Source: Bacteroidales bacterium
Lineage (GTDB): Bacteria; Bacteroidota; Bacteroidia; Bacteroidales; UBA7960
Length of the DNA stretch: 40,387 nucleotides
NCBI GenBank assembly: GCA_003559475.1
Contig: PWLF01000252.1
Span: 1-40,387 of the forward strand
Direction of reading: 5' to 3'
The notes under the pieces are model-generated. The model ran no database searches. It was given only the letters and a program-made list of their open reading frames with translations, and had not been told where the DNA came from. Positions 9,259 to 18,052 of this stretch are shown here, one piece after another (within the stretch, counting starts at the first letter, position 1; each line of letters opens with the position of its first letter). The position numbers were made by a program, and so were the translations under genes.

Positions 9259-9287
9259 TTGTAATTGATTGAAAAATAGTATATTTG
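9259..9287 (+). promoter_or_regulatory. Bacteroidota-type promoter for the HU/SPOR gene
   Basis: TTG at 9259-9261, an 18-nt spacer and TATATTTG at 9280-9287 match the Bacteroidota sigma-ABfr consensus TTG-N-TAnnTTTG. It lies just after the kdsB stop and would give a 5' leader of about 160 nt before the ATG at 9453. The leader is AT-rich and no clear hairpin was seen in it. Confidence 0.6.
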
Positions 9288-9452
9288 CTTGAAAATTAGA
9301 CTGTGTTTTCTATAACTTACTTGAATATTTTGCGTATATAACTTAAAAATAAAGTAAAAAAATAAAGTAATAACCAACTGATATTTTAATAATTGGAAAT
9401 TAGACATATTTTAATTATTCTAAAATAAAAAGTTTAACTAAACTCAAAAATA

Positions 9453-10565
9453 ATGAAAATAGGAAAGTATATAAGCGATTTATTATTTGATAAAGATGTA
9501 GTAATATTACCAAATTTTGGCGCTTTCACAAAAAAATATATCCCTGCACGCTTTGTGCCTGAATTAAAAAGAGTTGAAAAGCCTTCTAAAATAGCAGACT
9601 TTGATGAAAGCAACAAAAAAGACGACAATGTTTTAGCAGAGTATATTGCGAAAAAAGAAAATATTGATGTTAGTAAAGCTAAGTCTTTTATTGATTCGTT
9701 TGTTAAAGAAATGAATGACAAACTAAAATCAGGCAAAGCTGTTGAAATAGAAAAAATTGGAAAATTCTCTCCTAAGGCTGGCGGAAAAGGAATTAGCTTT
9801 GAGCCCGACAAATCAACTAATTACTTGAACGATAGTATTGGTATGGGTGAAAGCACTAAAGAACCGGAGAAAAAAGCTGATAAAAAGAAGGAAGAAGAGA
9901 AACCCCAGGAAATAAAAACCGAGAAAGGTAAAAAAGAAACCGAGGAAGATAAAAAGGGTACCGTTGCTGATAAGCAAAAAGCTGATACAGAAAAAAAGAA
10001 ATCAGAAGAACCAGTATCTAAAAAGCCTAAAACTAAAAAAATTAAAAAGAAAAAAGAAAAGAAAGATAGTACAGAAAAAGATCCTCAATTATCTCCTGCA
10101 ATGAAATGGATTGCTTTTGTTGCTATCCCTTTATTGGTAATAATTATAATAGTGGCTATCAACCATAAGTATATTATTGAAGATGGCAAAATTAACTTAA
10201 ATATTTTCTCTAAAACAGAAACTCCTAAAACAACTACCCCTGATCTTGATATTGCTGTCGAAACAGAGGAAACAGCAGAAGAAAAAGTTGAAAAACCTGA
10301 AGAGGTTAGACCTCCTCACGAACCGGAACCGGGCAAGGATATTTACCATGTCGTAGTTGGAAGTTTTATTGAAAAACATAAAGCAGACCTTTTTGTAGAA
10401 GACCTTAGAGAGCAAGGTGCTGAAAGAGCATCAGTTTTTGAGCAAACTCCCGGTGGATACTACAGAGTAAGCTACGGTTTCTATTATAGCATGCAAGAAG
10501 CTGAAAGCAATCTTGACAGAATCAAACAGTCTGTTAGTCAAAATGCCTGGATATTAAAAAGATAG
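9453..10565 (+). CDS. HU-CCDC81-like / transmembrane / SPOR domain protein
   Basis: A 370-residue protein with a typical Bacteroidota layout. Residues 1-60 resemble the prokaryotic HU-CCDC81 domain ('ISDLLFDKDVVILPNFGAF'), and residues 60-125 look like a second HU-like unit ('FIDSFVKEMNDKLKSGKAV', 'IEKIGKF'). A highly charged Lys/Glu linker covers about 130-210. One membrane segment follows at about 215-235 ('WIAFVAIPLLVIIIIVAI'). A Glu/Pro-rich linker leads to a C-terminal SPOR domain at about 295-370 ('YHVVVGSFIEKHKADLFVEDL', 'YYRVSYGFYYSMQEAE'). SPOR domains bind denuded septal peptidoglycan. The predicted topology puts the HU-like part in the cytoplasm and SPOR in the periplasm, so it could link the cytoplasmic interior to the division site. 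No essential residue is missing by eye. Confidence 0.9.
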   Translation: MKIGKYISDLLFDKDVVILPNFGAFTKKYIPARFVPELKRVEKPSKIADFDESNKKDDNVLAEYIAKKENIDVSKAKSFIDSFVKEMNDKLKSGKAVEIEKIGKFSPKAGGKGISFEPDKSTNYLNDSIGMGESTKEPEKKADKKKEEEKPQEIKTEKGKKETEEDKKGTVADKQKADTEKKKSEEPVSKKPKTKKIKKKKEKKDSTEKDPQLSPAMKWIAFVAIPLLVIIIIVAINHKYIIEDGKINLNIFSKTETPKTTTPDLDIAVETEETAEEKVEKPEEVRPPHEPEPGKDIYHVVVGSFIEKHKADLFVEDLREQGAERASVFEQTPGGYYRVSYGFYYSMQEAESNLDRIKQSVSQNAWILKR

Positions 10566-10632
10566 CAATGGCATATCTTTTAGCTTGATAATTTTAATCA
10601 CTTTTGTCCGATTAAAAAATATAATTGGTAAG

Positions 10633-11304
10633 GTGCCTAAAAATAAAGAAAAAAAATATTACGAAATATCTACGTTCCCAAATGTCTTGGAACCAGATTA
10701 CCGAACCGATATAGAAAATTTTCCGCTTAAAAATAAATGGAGTTCAACTTTTTTCAAAAATAACAACCCTATTGTTATTGAAATGGGTTGCGGAAAAGGT
10801 GAGTATACCGTTGGACTTGCTAAAAATAATCACAATATTAATTATGTCGGAATTGATATTAAGGGTGATAGAATTTGGCATGGAGCAAAAAAATCACTGG
10901 ACTTAAATTTAAATAATACCGGCTTTTTGAGAATACAAGCTGAAAAAATTAATCAGTATTTTGGGAATAATGAAGTTTCAGAAATATAGATTACTTTTCC
11001 CGATCCTCAGCCAAATAAACCAAAAATTAAAAAAAGACTAACTTCTCCTCAATTTATAGATAGATACAAAAAATTACTTAAACCGGGCAGTGCAGTTCAC
11101 CTTAAAACAGATAATTTAATGTTATTTGAATACACTTTATCAGTTATAAAAGAACATAATCACAAATTAATTGCTTCGGTTAAAGATATATATAAATATA
11201 CCGGCAATCATATTGACCCTACTGTTAAAGAAATCCAGACCTATTACGAAAAATTATTCCTAAAAGAAAATTCTGAAATTTATTATTTAAAATTTGTTAT
11301 TTAG
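10633..11304 (+). pseudogene. trmB: tRNA (guanine-N7)-methyltransferase TrmB, interrupted by an in-frame amber codon
   Basis: TrmB makes m7G46 in tRNA with S-adenosylmethionine. The first part has the start-like 'VPKNKEKKYYEISTFPNV' (GTG at 10633, preferred over the TTG at 10585), the SAM motif 'VIEMGCGKGEYTVGLA', and 'YVGIDIKGDRIWHGAK'. A TAG at 10987-10989 stops this ORF after '..NEVSEI'. The same frame continues with 'ITFPDPQPNKPKIKKRL', the expected TrmB motif, then 'LTSPQFIDRYKKLLKPG' and a normal C-terminus ending at TAG 11302-11304. The family sequence here is typically E-I-W-[IL]-x-F-P-D-P, so the stop sits on the Trp codon and differs from TGG by one base (10988). No frameshift exists. 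It is either a sequencing/assembly error, a recent nonsense mutation, or readthrough. TAG is used as an ordinary terminator by neighbours (7818, 9453 and 25531 genes), so genome-wide recoding is unlikely. Confidence 0.85.
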
Positions 11305-11399
11305 CACTATTTTGTCTTAAAAACTATATTTTCCCAATCATAAAACAACCACCCCCTCTTTTTTTAGCAAATCCATTTAAAAATAATTTGCAATAAGAG

Positions 11400-11429
11400 T
11401 TAATGTAATATTTAATTTTACTAAATTTG
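11400..11429 (+). promoter_or_regulatory. Probable promoter of the aminotransferase gene
   Basis: TAAATTTG at 11422-11429 matches the Bacteroidota -7 element TAnnTTTG. The -33 position carries TTA (11400-11402, 19-nt spacer) in place of TTG, so this is a weaker match. It would give a leader of roughly 50 nt before the ATG at 11486. Confidence 0.4.
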
Positions 11430-11485
11430 TTGCTTCTCAATTTTACACTTATTAAAAATAAATATTAACTAAAATCTTATCAAAG

Positions 11486-12679
11486 ATGGCTATTTTATCA
11501 GAAAGAATCAAGAGATTATCGGAATCAGAAACTTTGGCTATGGCACAAAAAAGCCGTGAGTTAAAAGCTAAAGGACTAGATGTAATAAACCTTAGTATCG
11601 GAGAGCCCGACTTTAACACACCAGATAATGTTAAAGAAGCTGCAAAAAAAGGAATAGATGACAACTACACTTTTTACACACCCGTTAACGGTTATTTGGA
11701 TTTAAGAGAAGCAATATGCGAGAAGCTTAAAAGAGATAACAACTTAGAATACTCAGCTGACCAAATTGTTGTATCTACAGGTGCAAAACACTCAATAGCT
11801 AATGCAGTGCTTTGCCTTGTTGACCCTGGCGATGAAGTGGTAATTCCCGTTCCTTACTGGGTTAGTTATAAAGATATATCAGAAATTGCTGAAGCAAAAA
11901 GCGTATTTGTTAAGGCTTCTATAGAAAACGATTTTAAAATAACGCCCGAACAGCTTGAAAAAGCAATAACACCTAAAACAAAACTCTTTATTTTCTCTAG
12001 CCCATGCAACCCTTCAGGCTCAGTATATTCAAAAGATGAGCTTAAAGCTCTTGCAGAAGTTTTTGAAAAAAATCCACACGTATATATACTTTCAGATGAG
12101 ATTTATGAGCATATTAATTTTTGCGGAAAGCATGAAAGTATTGCTCAATTTGAAAATATTCGCTCAAGAGTTATTTTAGTTAATGGAGTTTCAAAAGGAT
12201 TTGCCATGACAGGATGGAGGCTTGGGTTTATGGCAGCAGATAAAGAAATTGCTAAAGCTTGCAACAAACTGCAAGGACAGTTTACTTCCGGGACATCAAG
12301 CATATCTCAAAGAGCTGCTCTTGAAGCAATGAAAACTGACCCGAAAGAGACAAAACATATGCTGGATAAATTCAGAGAAAGACGTGATATGGTCCTTGAA
12401 ATGCTTAATGAAATACCGAATATAAAAACAAATATACCGCAAGGAGCTTTCTATATTTTTGCAGATATTAGTTCTTATATTGGTAAAAGTGATGGGGAAA
12501 AAAGAATTAATGATGCTAAAGACCTTTGTCTATACATTTTAGAAAGTGTTAACGTTGCAGTTGTGCCGGGTGGAGCTTTTGGTGACCCTGACTGCGTTAG
12601 AATTTCTTACGCAACTTCAGAAAATCTTTTAACAGAGGCCGTTAAAAGAATAAAAACAGCTTTAAGCAAACTCAAATAA
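11486..12679 (+). CDS. Pyridoxal-phosphate-dependent class I aminotransferase (aspartate aminotransferase type)
   Basis: A 397-residue fold-type I aminotransferase of the AspB/AspC subgroup found across Bacteroidota. The most likely reaction is aspartate + 2-oxoglutarate to oxaloacetate + glutamate, with PLP bound to Lys237 in 'VNGVSKGFAMTGWRLGF'. Other visible elements are 'INLSIGEPDFNTPDNV' near residue 35, the PLP-phosphate loop 'VSTGAKHSI' near 97, 'SPCNPSGSVYSKDEL' near 172 (Asn contacting the cofactor), 'YILSDEIYEHI' near 200, and the carboxylate-binding Arg near the C-terminus in 'DPDCVRISYA'. Length is normal. Exact amino-acid specificity cannot be read. It has its own probable promoter at 11400-11429 and a strong hairpin about 60 nt after its stop. 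Confidence 0.9.
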   Translation: MAILSERIKRLSESETLAMAQKSRELKAKGLDVINLSIGEPDFNTPDNVKEAAKKGIDDNYTFYTPVNGYLDLREAICEKLKRDNNLEYSADQIVVSTGAKHSIANAVLCLVDPGDEVVIPVPYWVSYKDISEIAEAKSVFVKASIENDFKITPEQLEKAITPKTKLFIFSSPCNPSGSVYSKDELKALAEVFEKNPHVYILSDEIYEHINFCGKHESIAQFENIRSRVILVNGVSKGFAMTGWRLGFMAADKEIAKACNKLQGQFTSGTSSISQRAALEAMKTDPKETKHMLDKFRERRDMVLEMLNEIPNIKTNIPQGAFYIFADISSYIGKSDGEKRINDAKDLCLYILESVNVAVVPGGAFGDPDCVRISYATSENLLTEAVKRIKTALSKLK

Positions 12680-12739
12680 CTTTTATAAATAAAACCCTAA
12701 TTAACTAAAGGTTAACAAAAGTACATTAATCAAAAAATA

Positions 12740-12771
12740 GGCTCTAGGGGGGTTCAAAAACCCTTAGAGCC
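12740..12771 (+). terminator. Strong hairpin after the aminotransferase gene
   Basis: GGCTCTAGGGG pairs with CCCTTAGAGCC: seven Watson-Crick pairs, one G-T pair, then three G-C pairs, with a short A-rich loop. It lies between the aminotransferase stop (12679) and the heptose kinase start (12818). No T-run follows on either strand, so it may stop transcription by a factor-dependent route or protect the 3' end; alternatively it is a regulatory leader hairpin of the next gene. Confidence 0.5.
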
Positions 12772-12817
12772 TCGACCAAAATACTGTAAAACAGACTATT
12801 AATATAAAATTATTCAT

Positions 12818-13828
12818 ATGGAAGAATATCTTAAGGATGTTTTCAACAAGTTTAGCAATTTGAAAGTATTGATAATTGGGGATGTTATGATAGATTCTTA
12901 TTTGTGGGGAAGTGTAGATAGAATATCTCCCGAAGCTCCTGTACCTATTGTAGCAGTTAAAAAACGTGAAAATCGTTTGGGGGGAGCAGCAAATGTTGCT
13001 CTTAATGCTAAAAGCCTGGGTGCTAAACCCTTTCTTTGCTCAATTGTAGGACAAGATGATAAAAGCTCTATATTTTACGAATTAATGGATAAAGAAAACC
13101 TGGATACCTCAGGTATGATTAAAAGCCCTCATAGACTTACAACTACTAAATTCAGAGTAATTGGAAATAACAATCAAATGCTGAGAGTTGATGAAGAGTC
13201 TCTTATTGATTTGCAAAATAATGAGATGACGCAATTGACTAAGGCGGTTAAACTCATTGTTGAAAAAGAAAAAATTGATGTAATTATTTTTGAAGATTAT
13301 GATAAAGGTGTAATATCTCATGAATTAATACTTGCTGTTACTAATTTGGCAAATGACCAGGGAATTCCTGTAGTAGTTGATCCCAAGAAGAACAACTTTT
13401 TGTTTTACAGAAATGTGGATATTTTTAAACCTAATTTGAAAGAATTAGAGGAGGGGTTGAATATAGAAATTGATAAAAATGATAAATCAGCGATTGAAGA
13501 TTCCATAATAAAGCTTTTTGAAAAAATTAATGCAAAAAACATCTTGCTTACATTGTCTGATAAGGGTATGGTCTTTGCCAGTAATAAGAGCAAAACTGAA
13601 GACTATTCTTTCAAATGGATGCCCGCTCATGCAAGACTTGCTTCTGACGTTTCAGGAGCAGGAGATACGGTAGTATCTGTGGTTGCATTATGTGCAGCCG
13701 TTAATATGGATTACGAACTTTTGACTAAACTATCAAACCTTGCAGGAGGAATAGTCTGTGAAGAGGTAGGAGTAGTTCCTATTGACAAAAACAAACTGCT
13801 AAAGAAAGCTATTGAGAATATAATATAA
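12818..13828 (+). CDS. rfaE1: D-glycero-beta-D-manno-heptose-7-phosphate kinase (PfkB/RfaE domain I family)
   Basis: A 336-residue PfkB-type sugar kinase. In LPS heptose synthesis the family phosphorylates D-glycero-beta-D-manno-heptose 7-phosphate at C1. The signatures are 'VLIIGDVMIDSYLWGSVDRI' at the N-terminus, 'SPEAPVPIVAVKKRENRLGG' (the RfaE-type substrate loop), and 'GGAANVALNAKSLGAKP'. The anion-hole/catalytic motif 'DVSGAGDTVVSVVAL' has the catalytic Asp near residue 283. E. coli HldE carries a nucleotidyltransferase domain at its C-terminus, which is absent here, so a separate adenylyltransferase gene should exist elsewhere. Context with kdsB and the O-antigen ligase-like gene fits LPS synthesis. 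A related sugar kinase specificity cannot be excluded. It is convergent with polA, with only 39 nt between them. Confidence 0.85.
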   Translation: MEEYLKDVFNKFSNLKVLIIGDVMIDSYLWGSVDRISPEAPVPIVAVKKRENRLGGAANVALNAKSLGAKPFLCSIVGQDDKSSIFYELMDKENLDTSGMIKSPHRLTTTKFRVIGNNNQMLRVDEESLIDLQNNEMTQLTKAVKLIVEKEKIDVIIFEDYDKGVISHELILAVTNLANDQGIPVVVDPKKNNFLFYRNVDIFKPNLKELEEGLNIEIDKNDKSAIEDSIIKLFEKINAKNILLTLSDKGMVFASNKSKTEDYSFKWMPAHARLASDVSGAGDTVVSVVALCAAVNMDYELLTKLSNLAGGIVCEEVGVVPIDKNKLLKKAIENII

Positions 13829-13867
13829 TAGCATTACTGAATAACAAGGAAACTAAATCGGTTTTTT

Positions 13868-16672
13868 TTAATGAGCATCAAGCCAGTTTTCAGCAGTATT
13901 AATATCTACTACTACGGGTACCGAAAGTTTTAAAGCATCTTTCATATTCTTTATTATAACTTCTTTAAGTTTATCTACTTCGGGCTTATATGCATCAAAT
14001 AATAATTCATCATGCACTTGTAATATCATTTTGCTTCTAAAATCATTATTTTTTAATTCTTTGAATATATCTATCATGGCTTTTTTTATCATGTCAGCTG
14101 CTGACCCTTGAATAGGAGCGTTTATGGCATTTCTTTCAGCATATCCTCTTACTATGCTGTTAGTGCTGTTAATATCTTTAATATACCTTCTTCTTCCCAT
14201 TAGTGTTTTAACATATTGATTCTCTTTTGCATAATCAATCATGTTATTCATATATTCCTTTATTCCGGGATATTTCAAGAAATATTGATTTATTAATTCT
14301 GCTGATTGTGATCTCGGAATATTAAGCCTTTCCGAAAGCCCAAATGCTGATATACCGTATATAATACCAAAATTAACAGTTTTCGCACTTCTCCTCATGT
14401 CTTGTGTTACATCATCCATTTCAACTTCAAATAATCTTGAAGCAGATGCCGCATGAATATCAAGTCCGTTTTTAAAATCATCTATCATCGCTTTGTCTTC
14501 ACTTATAGAAGCTATTATTCTTAGTTCTATTTGAGAGTAATCAGCCGCCATAAGAACATGATCACTGTCGCGGGCAATAAAAGCTTTACGAATCTCTTTG
14601 CCTTGTTCGGTACGAATTGGAATATTTTGCAAGTTTGGATTGCTCGATGTTAGTCTACCCGTAGAAGCAATAGTTTGATTAAAAGAAGTATGAATCCTGC
14701 CACTTTTTTTATGTATTAATTTTGGAAGTGCATCAACATAAGTTGATTTAAGTTTTGTAAGTGAACGATAGCTTAGAATATAATTTATAATTTCATGTTT
14801 ATTTGCCAGTTTTTTTAATACTTCCTCGTTTGTACTGAATTGTTTCGTTTTGGTCTTTTTGGGTTTATCAACAATTTTCATTTTATTAAATAATATTTCT
14901 CCTAATTGTTTAGGAGAGCCAATATTAAACTTAGCATCTGCCAAATCATATATTTTATTTTCAACCTCATAAATTTCTTTTTCTAGTTTTTTTGAAAAAT
15001 TTGATAACGCATTCGTATCAATAGTTATACCCTCCATTTCCATTTCAGACAAAACAGATATAAGAGGTGTTTCAAGGTTATAAAACAAGTCTTTTAATTC
15101 GTATTTTTCCAGTAGAGGTTCAAAAACCTTTTTTAGTTGCAGAGTAATATCTGCATCTTCGCATGCATAAATGGTTTGCTTTTCTAAAGGCACCTCTCGC
15201 ATACTTTTTTGATTTTTGCCTTTTTTGCCAATTAAAAACTCTATGTTAAGTGGCTTATAATCAAGGTATGTTTCTGCAAGCGAATTAAGGTTATGTCTCA
15301 TATCAGGATTGATAACATAATGCGCCAGCATAGTATCAAAAAGCCTCCCTTTAGTATCAATATTATAATTCTTTAAAACACCTGTATCGAATTTTAAATT
15401 TTGACCGGTTTTCTCAATTTTCGGATTTTCAAATATATCCTTGAATTTTGCTGCAAGTTCGTTTGCTTTTTGTCTTTCTTCAGGAAAGGGCACATAAAAA
15501 GCCTCCCCTTCTTTGATAGAAAATGCTATACCTACAAGCTCATTATCAAAGATATTAAGACCGGTTGTTTCAGTATCAAAGCAGAAAGATCCTGAGGTAT
15601 TTATTTTTTTAATTAATTCATCAATTTCATTATCATCCTGAACAACATTATACTTGTTTTCTGATTTTACTTTTTTAATCTGGTTTTCAAAATTTTCTGC
15701 TTGTTCCTCTTTAGTGTATCCTACTTCATCAAAAAGAGATGTTTGAGATGTTGTTTTATTAGTTGTCTTATTACTATTCTCATTACTTTGTTTTAATTCC
15801 AGCACCCTTTTTGAAAAGTTATTAAATTCAAGTTCTTTAAATAATTTTTCAAGATTCTCAAAATTAGGTTCGCTGTATTTAAGTTTTTCTTCTTCAAGCT
15901 CAATTGGAACATCAAGGATTATTGTTGCCAGTTTTTTTGATATGATAGCTTGCTCCTCCCCTTCAATTATTTTTTGTTGGAGCTTAGGATTTTTGATTTT
16001 TGATGAGTTTTCGATAAGATTTTCAATTGAGTCAAATTCCCCGATTAATTTTTTTGCCGTAACCTCCCCTACTCCTTTAATTCCCGGTATATTATCAGAA
16101 GAATCTCCCCATAATCCTAAAATATCAATAAGTTGTTCAGGGTTTTTTAAGTTGTATTTTTCACATACTTCTTCCGTACCAATTATTTCGGCTTTATTCC
16201 CTGATCGGGCGGGCTTATAAATCAATATGTTATCAGAAACTAATTGGCCAAAGTCTTTATCAGGAGTCATCATAAATACAGAAAATCCTTTTTTTTCTGC
16301 TTTTTTAGCGAGCGTTCCTATGATATCATCCGCCTCATATCCGTCAACTTTAAGAATAGGTATATTAAATCCCTCTAGAAGTTTAATTATATAAGGTAAT
16401 GAGATGGCAATATCTTCGGGCATATCTTCTCTGTTAGCTTTATATTCTACAAAGTCAATATGTCGTTGTGTGGGTTTGTGAGTATCAAAAGCAACGCCAA
16501 TATGCGATGGGTTTTCTTTTTTCAGCACTTCCAACAAAGCATTTCCAAAACCTAAAATTGCAGATGTATTCATCCCTTGAGAATTTACTCTTGGGTTGCG
16601 ACTAAAAGCAAAATATGCTCTATAAATCAAAGCCATTGCATCTAATAAAAAAAGTTTTTTCTTTTCCGGCAT
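13868..16672 (-). CDS. polA: DNA polymerase I
   Basis: A 934-residue three-domain enzyme for repair synthesis and Okazaki-fragment maturation. The N-terminal 5' nuclease domain (about 1-290) starts 'LFLLDAMALIYRAYFAF' and includes 'VDGYEADDIIGTLA' and 'WGDSSDNIPGIKGVGEVTA'. The 3'-5' exonuclease domain is intact, unlike in some PolA: Exo I 'FDTETTGL' with Asp near 366, Exo II 'QNLKFDTGVL', Exo III 'YACEDADITLQL'. The polymerase motifs are A 'ADYSQIELRI' with Asp near 711, B 'RRSAKTVNFGIIYG', and C 'VHDELLFDA' near 887. The length is normal for Bacteroidota. It is the last gene of a minus-strand run (SPOR, FISUMP, polA), beginning 9 nt after the FISUMP stop, so it probably depends at least partly on the promoter upstream of the SPOR gene. 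Confidence 0.97.
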   Translation of the reverse strand: MPEKKKLFLLDAMALIYRAYFAFSRNPRVNSQGMNTSAILGFGNALLEVLKKENPSHIGVAFDTHKPTQRHIDFVEYKANREDMPEDIAISLPYIIKLLEGFNIPILKVDGYEADDIIGTLAKKAEKKGFSVFMMTPDKDFGQLVSDNILIYKPARSGNKAEIIGTEEVCEKYNLKNPEQLIDILGLWGDSSDNIPGIKGVGEVTAKKLIGEFDSIENLIENSSKIKNPKLQQKIIEGEEQAIISKKLATIILDVPIELEEEKLKYSEPNFENLEKLFKELEFNNFSKRVLELKQSNENSNKTTNKTTSQTSLFDEVGYTKEEQAENFENQIKKVKSENKYNVVQDDNEIDELIKKINTSGSFCFDTETTGLNIFDNELVGIAFSIKEGEAFYVPFPEERQKANELAAKFKDIFENPKIEKTGQNLKFDTGVLKNYNIDTKGRLFDTMLAHYVINPDMRHNLNSLAETYLDYKPLNIEFLIGKKGKNQKSMREVPLEKQTIYACEDADITLQLKKVFEPLLEKYELKDLFYNLETPLISVLSEMEMEGITIDTNALSNFSKKLEKEIYEVENKIYDLADAKFNIGSPKQLGEILFNKMKIVDKPKKTKTKQFSTNEEVLKKLANKHEIINYILSYRSLTKLKSTYVDALPKLIHKKSGRIHTSFNQTIASTGRLTSSNPNLQNIPIRTEQGKEIRKAFIARDSDHVLMAADYSQIELRIIASISEDKAMIDDFKNGLDIHAASASRLFEVEMDDVTQDMRRSAKTVNFGIIYGISAFGLSERLNIPRSQSAELINQYFLKYPGIKEYMNNMIDYAKENQYVKTLMGRRRYIKDINSTNSIVRGYAERNAINAPIQGSAADMIKKAMIDIFKELKNNDFRSKMILQVHDELLFDAYKPEVDKLKEVIIKNMKDALKLSVPVVVDINTAENWLDAH

Positions 16673-16681
16673 AATAAAAAA

Positions 16682-17527
16682 TTATTGTAAGGTGTCATTT
16701 TTAATTTTTCTAAAGCATCTAACAGAGAAACCTCCTTGTTTGGGATAAAAGAAAGATGAGTAAAGGCTGCTATCATCATAATCAATGCCTCTCCAGTCTG
16801 CCTCATTTGGGTTACTTGTAGAAGACCACCAAATTGCTTTACTACCAAGACTGTAATATTTACCGCTAAACCCTCTGTTTCCTCCCGGCAGAGCAGAAAA
16901 GCCAAACTTGTCTATACCGTAATGCTTATCATCAGGAAACCATAAAGGATGTTCAAAAGTATGACAATCATTTTCTAAAGGAGAATTAATTTGTCTGCAA
17001 GATTTCAAAGCATTCCCAACCCCTTGAAAATCATCTTTGCCCTGTACATTATGCAAGTCATACTCATCTTTTATATAATTCTCTAACTGTCTCCAATCTT
17101 CATCTCCGGGCATCTTAAAGCCTTCAGGGCAAATCCCTCTATCATCATCAATAGCATACCAATTATATAGTTTGCCATAAGCCTCAATCATCTCTTTATT
17201 GGAATTAATTCCATCAATATGATTTTCGGTTTCACCTCCATAATGAGGATAAACGGCATAAGCCCCTTCTTGAGTTGAAGCCCATTCATTATTTGATAAA
17301 CCGGTTTGGATTTTTGAACCATCATTATATCTTGTAGTTCGAAGATTTTTTGCCATCCACTTTTGTTCACCAATTACTACAGTCTTATATTTATTACCAT
17401 CAATATCTTTTATGATATTGTTTCCATTATCTGCGTTGTTGCCATTGCAACTACTAGTATATAAAAGAAAAACAACCGATATAAATAAGAAAAAGAATCG
17501 GTTATTAAAAGATGCAAATTTTTTCAT
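16682..17527 (-). CDS. FISUMP-domain lipoprotein
   Basis: A 281-residue protein with a lipoprotein signal peptide: charged n-region, hydrophobic core 'FFFLFISVVFLLYTSSC' and a lipobox ending at Cys (SS-C). The rest is one Fibrobacter succinogenes major paralogous (FISUMP) domain: 'DIDGNKYKTVVIGEQKWMA', 'KNLRTTRYNDGSKI', 'GKLYNWYAIDD', 'CPEGFKMPGDEDWRQLE', 'GFSALPGGNRGF', 'WWSSTSNP' and 'SVRCFRK'. The domain is structurally related to C-type-lectin-like/formylglycine-generating folds; its biochemical role is not established. It is likely displayed on the outer membrane or cell surface. It starts 17 nt after the SPOR gene stop and ends 9 nt before polA, an odd place for a surface lipoprotein, and may be a lineage-specific insertion into a housekeeping operon. 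Confidence 0.88.
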   Translation of the reverse strand: MKKFASFNNRFFFLFISVVFLLYTSSCNGNNADNGNNIIKDIDGNKYKTVVIGEQKWMAKNLRTTRYNDGSKIQTGLSNNEWASTQEGAYAVYPHYGGETENHIDGINSNKEMIEAYGKLYNWYAIDDDRGICPEGFKMPGDEDWRQLENYIKDEYDLHNVQGKDDFQGVGNALKSCRQINSPLENDCHTFEHPLWFPDDKHYGIDKFGFSALPGGNRGFSGKYYSLGSKAIWWSSTSNPNEADWRGIDYDDSSLYSSFFYPKQGGFSVRCFRKIKNDTLQ

Positions 17528-17544
17528 ATCGCAAGTTAATTAAA

Positions 17545-17958
17545 TTATTCAAGATCAGGAAATTCTATATTATTGTCAGATACTATAAAAGCATGACTGT
17601 AATCATCTGATAATTTTTCTAGAAATCTTCTTGCATCTATTCGTGTTCTGAAGTTTCCAGCTCTTAATTTAAAGTAAGGTTCTTCATAAATAAGGTAGGT
17701 TTTCGTATCAGGATATTTATTCCGAAATTCCGATTGTACTCTTTGAGTTCTTAATCTTGAGCCGCTCCCGGAGTCGGCATATATTTGAACCCTGTAGCCG
17801 GATATACTTGTGTTTTCTTCTTGAATAGTTTTATGTTGCTCAAGCAACCATGTTATTTTTTCATCTTTAATAAAATTAATATCGCTATTATTATTTTGCG
17901 AATAAATATTAAAGAAAGAGAAAATTAATATTGACAAGAAAAACAAAAAACTCCTCAT
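17545..17958 (-). CDS. Small secreted SPOR-domain protein
   Basis: A 137-residue protein with a cleavable signal peptide ('MRSFLFFLSILIFSFFNIYS', cleavage near YSQ). One SPOR-like domain covers about residues 50-130: 'GYRVQIYADSGSGSR', 'FRNKYPDTKTYLIYEEPYF' and 'LRAGNFRTRIDARRFLEKL'. Such short periplasmic SPOR proteins are common in Bacteroidota and are expected to bind glycan strands lacking stem peptides. There is no membrane anchor after cleavage. It is separated from proS by 123 nt containing a good promoter match, and is followed after 17 nt by the FISUMP gene, so SPOR-FISUMP-polA is probably one transcript. Confidence 0.85.
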   Translation of the reverse strand: MRSFLFFLSILIFSFFNIYSQNNNSDINFIKDEKITWLLEQHKTIQEENTSISGYRVQIYADSGSGSRLRTQRVQSEFRNKYPDTKTYLIYEEPYFKLRAGNFRTRIDARRFLEKLSDDYSHAFIVSDNNIEFPDLE

Positions 17959-18052
17959 TATTATTACAAGTTATTAATTATAAAAATTTAAATTTTATTA
18001 TACATAAATATTAACCTAACAATGATTATTTTTATTATAATCAGATAATATA

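Noticed and set aside
9290-9452. Riboswitch in the 160-nt leader of the HU/SPOR gene
   Set aside because: The sequence is AT-rich without stable or conserved stems that I could see, and the gene is not of a metabolite-controlled class.
10585-11304. Genome-wide TAG recoding suggested by the amber codon in trmB
   Set aside because: Several neighbouring genes (for example the deoxynucleoside kinase, the HU/SPOR gene and uvrA) end at TAG at their normal family length, so TAG still acts as stop.
12740-12771. Possible tRNA or tRNA-like gene because of 'GGTTCAAA' in the hairpin
   Set aside because: No acceptor, D-arm or anticodon arm can be drawn around it; only one hairpin is present.
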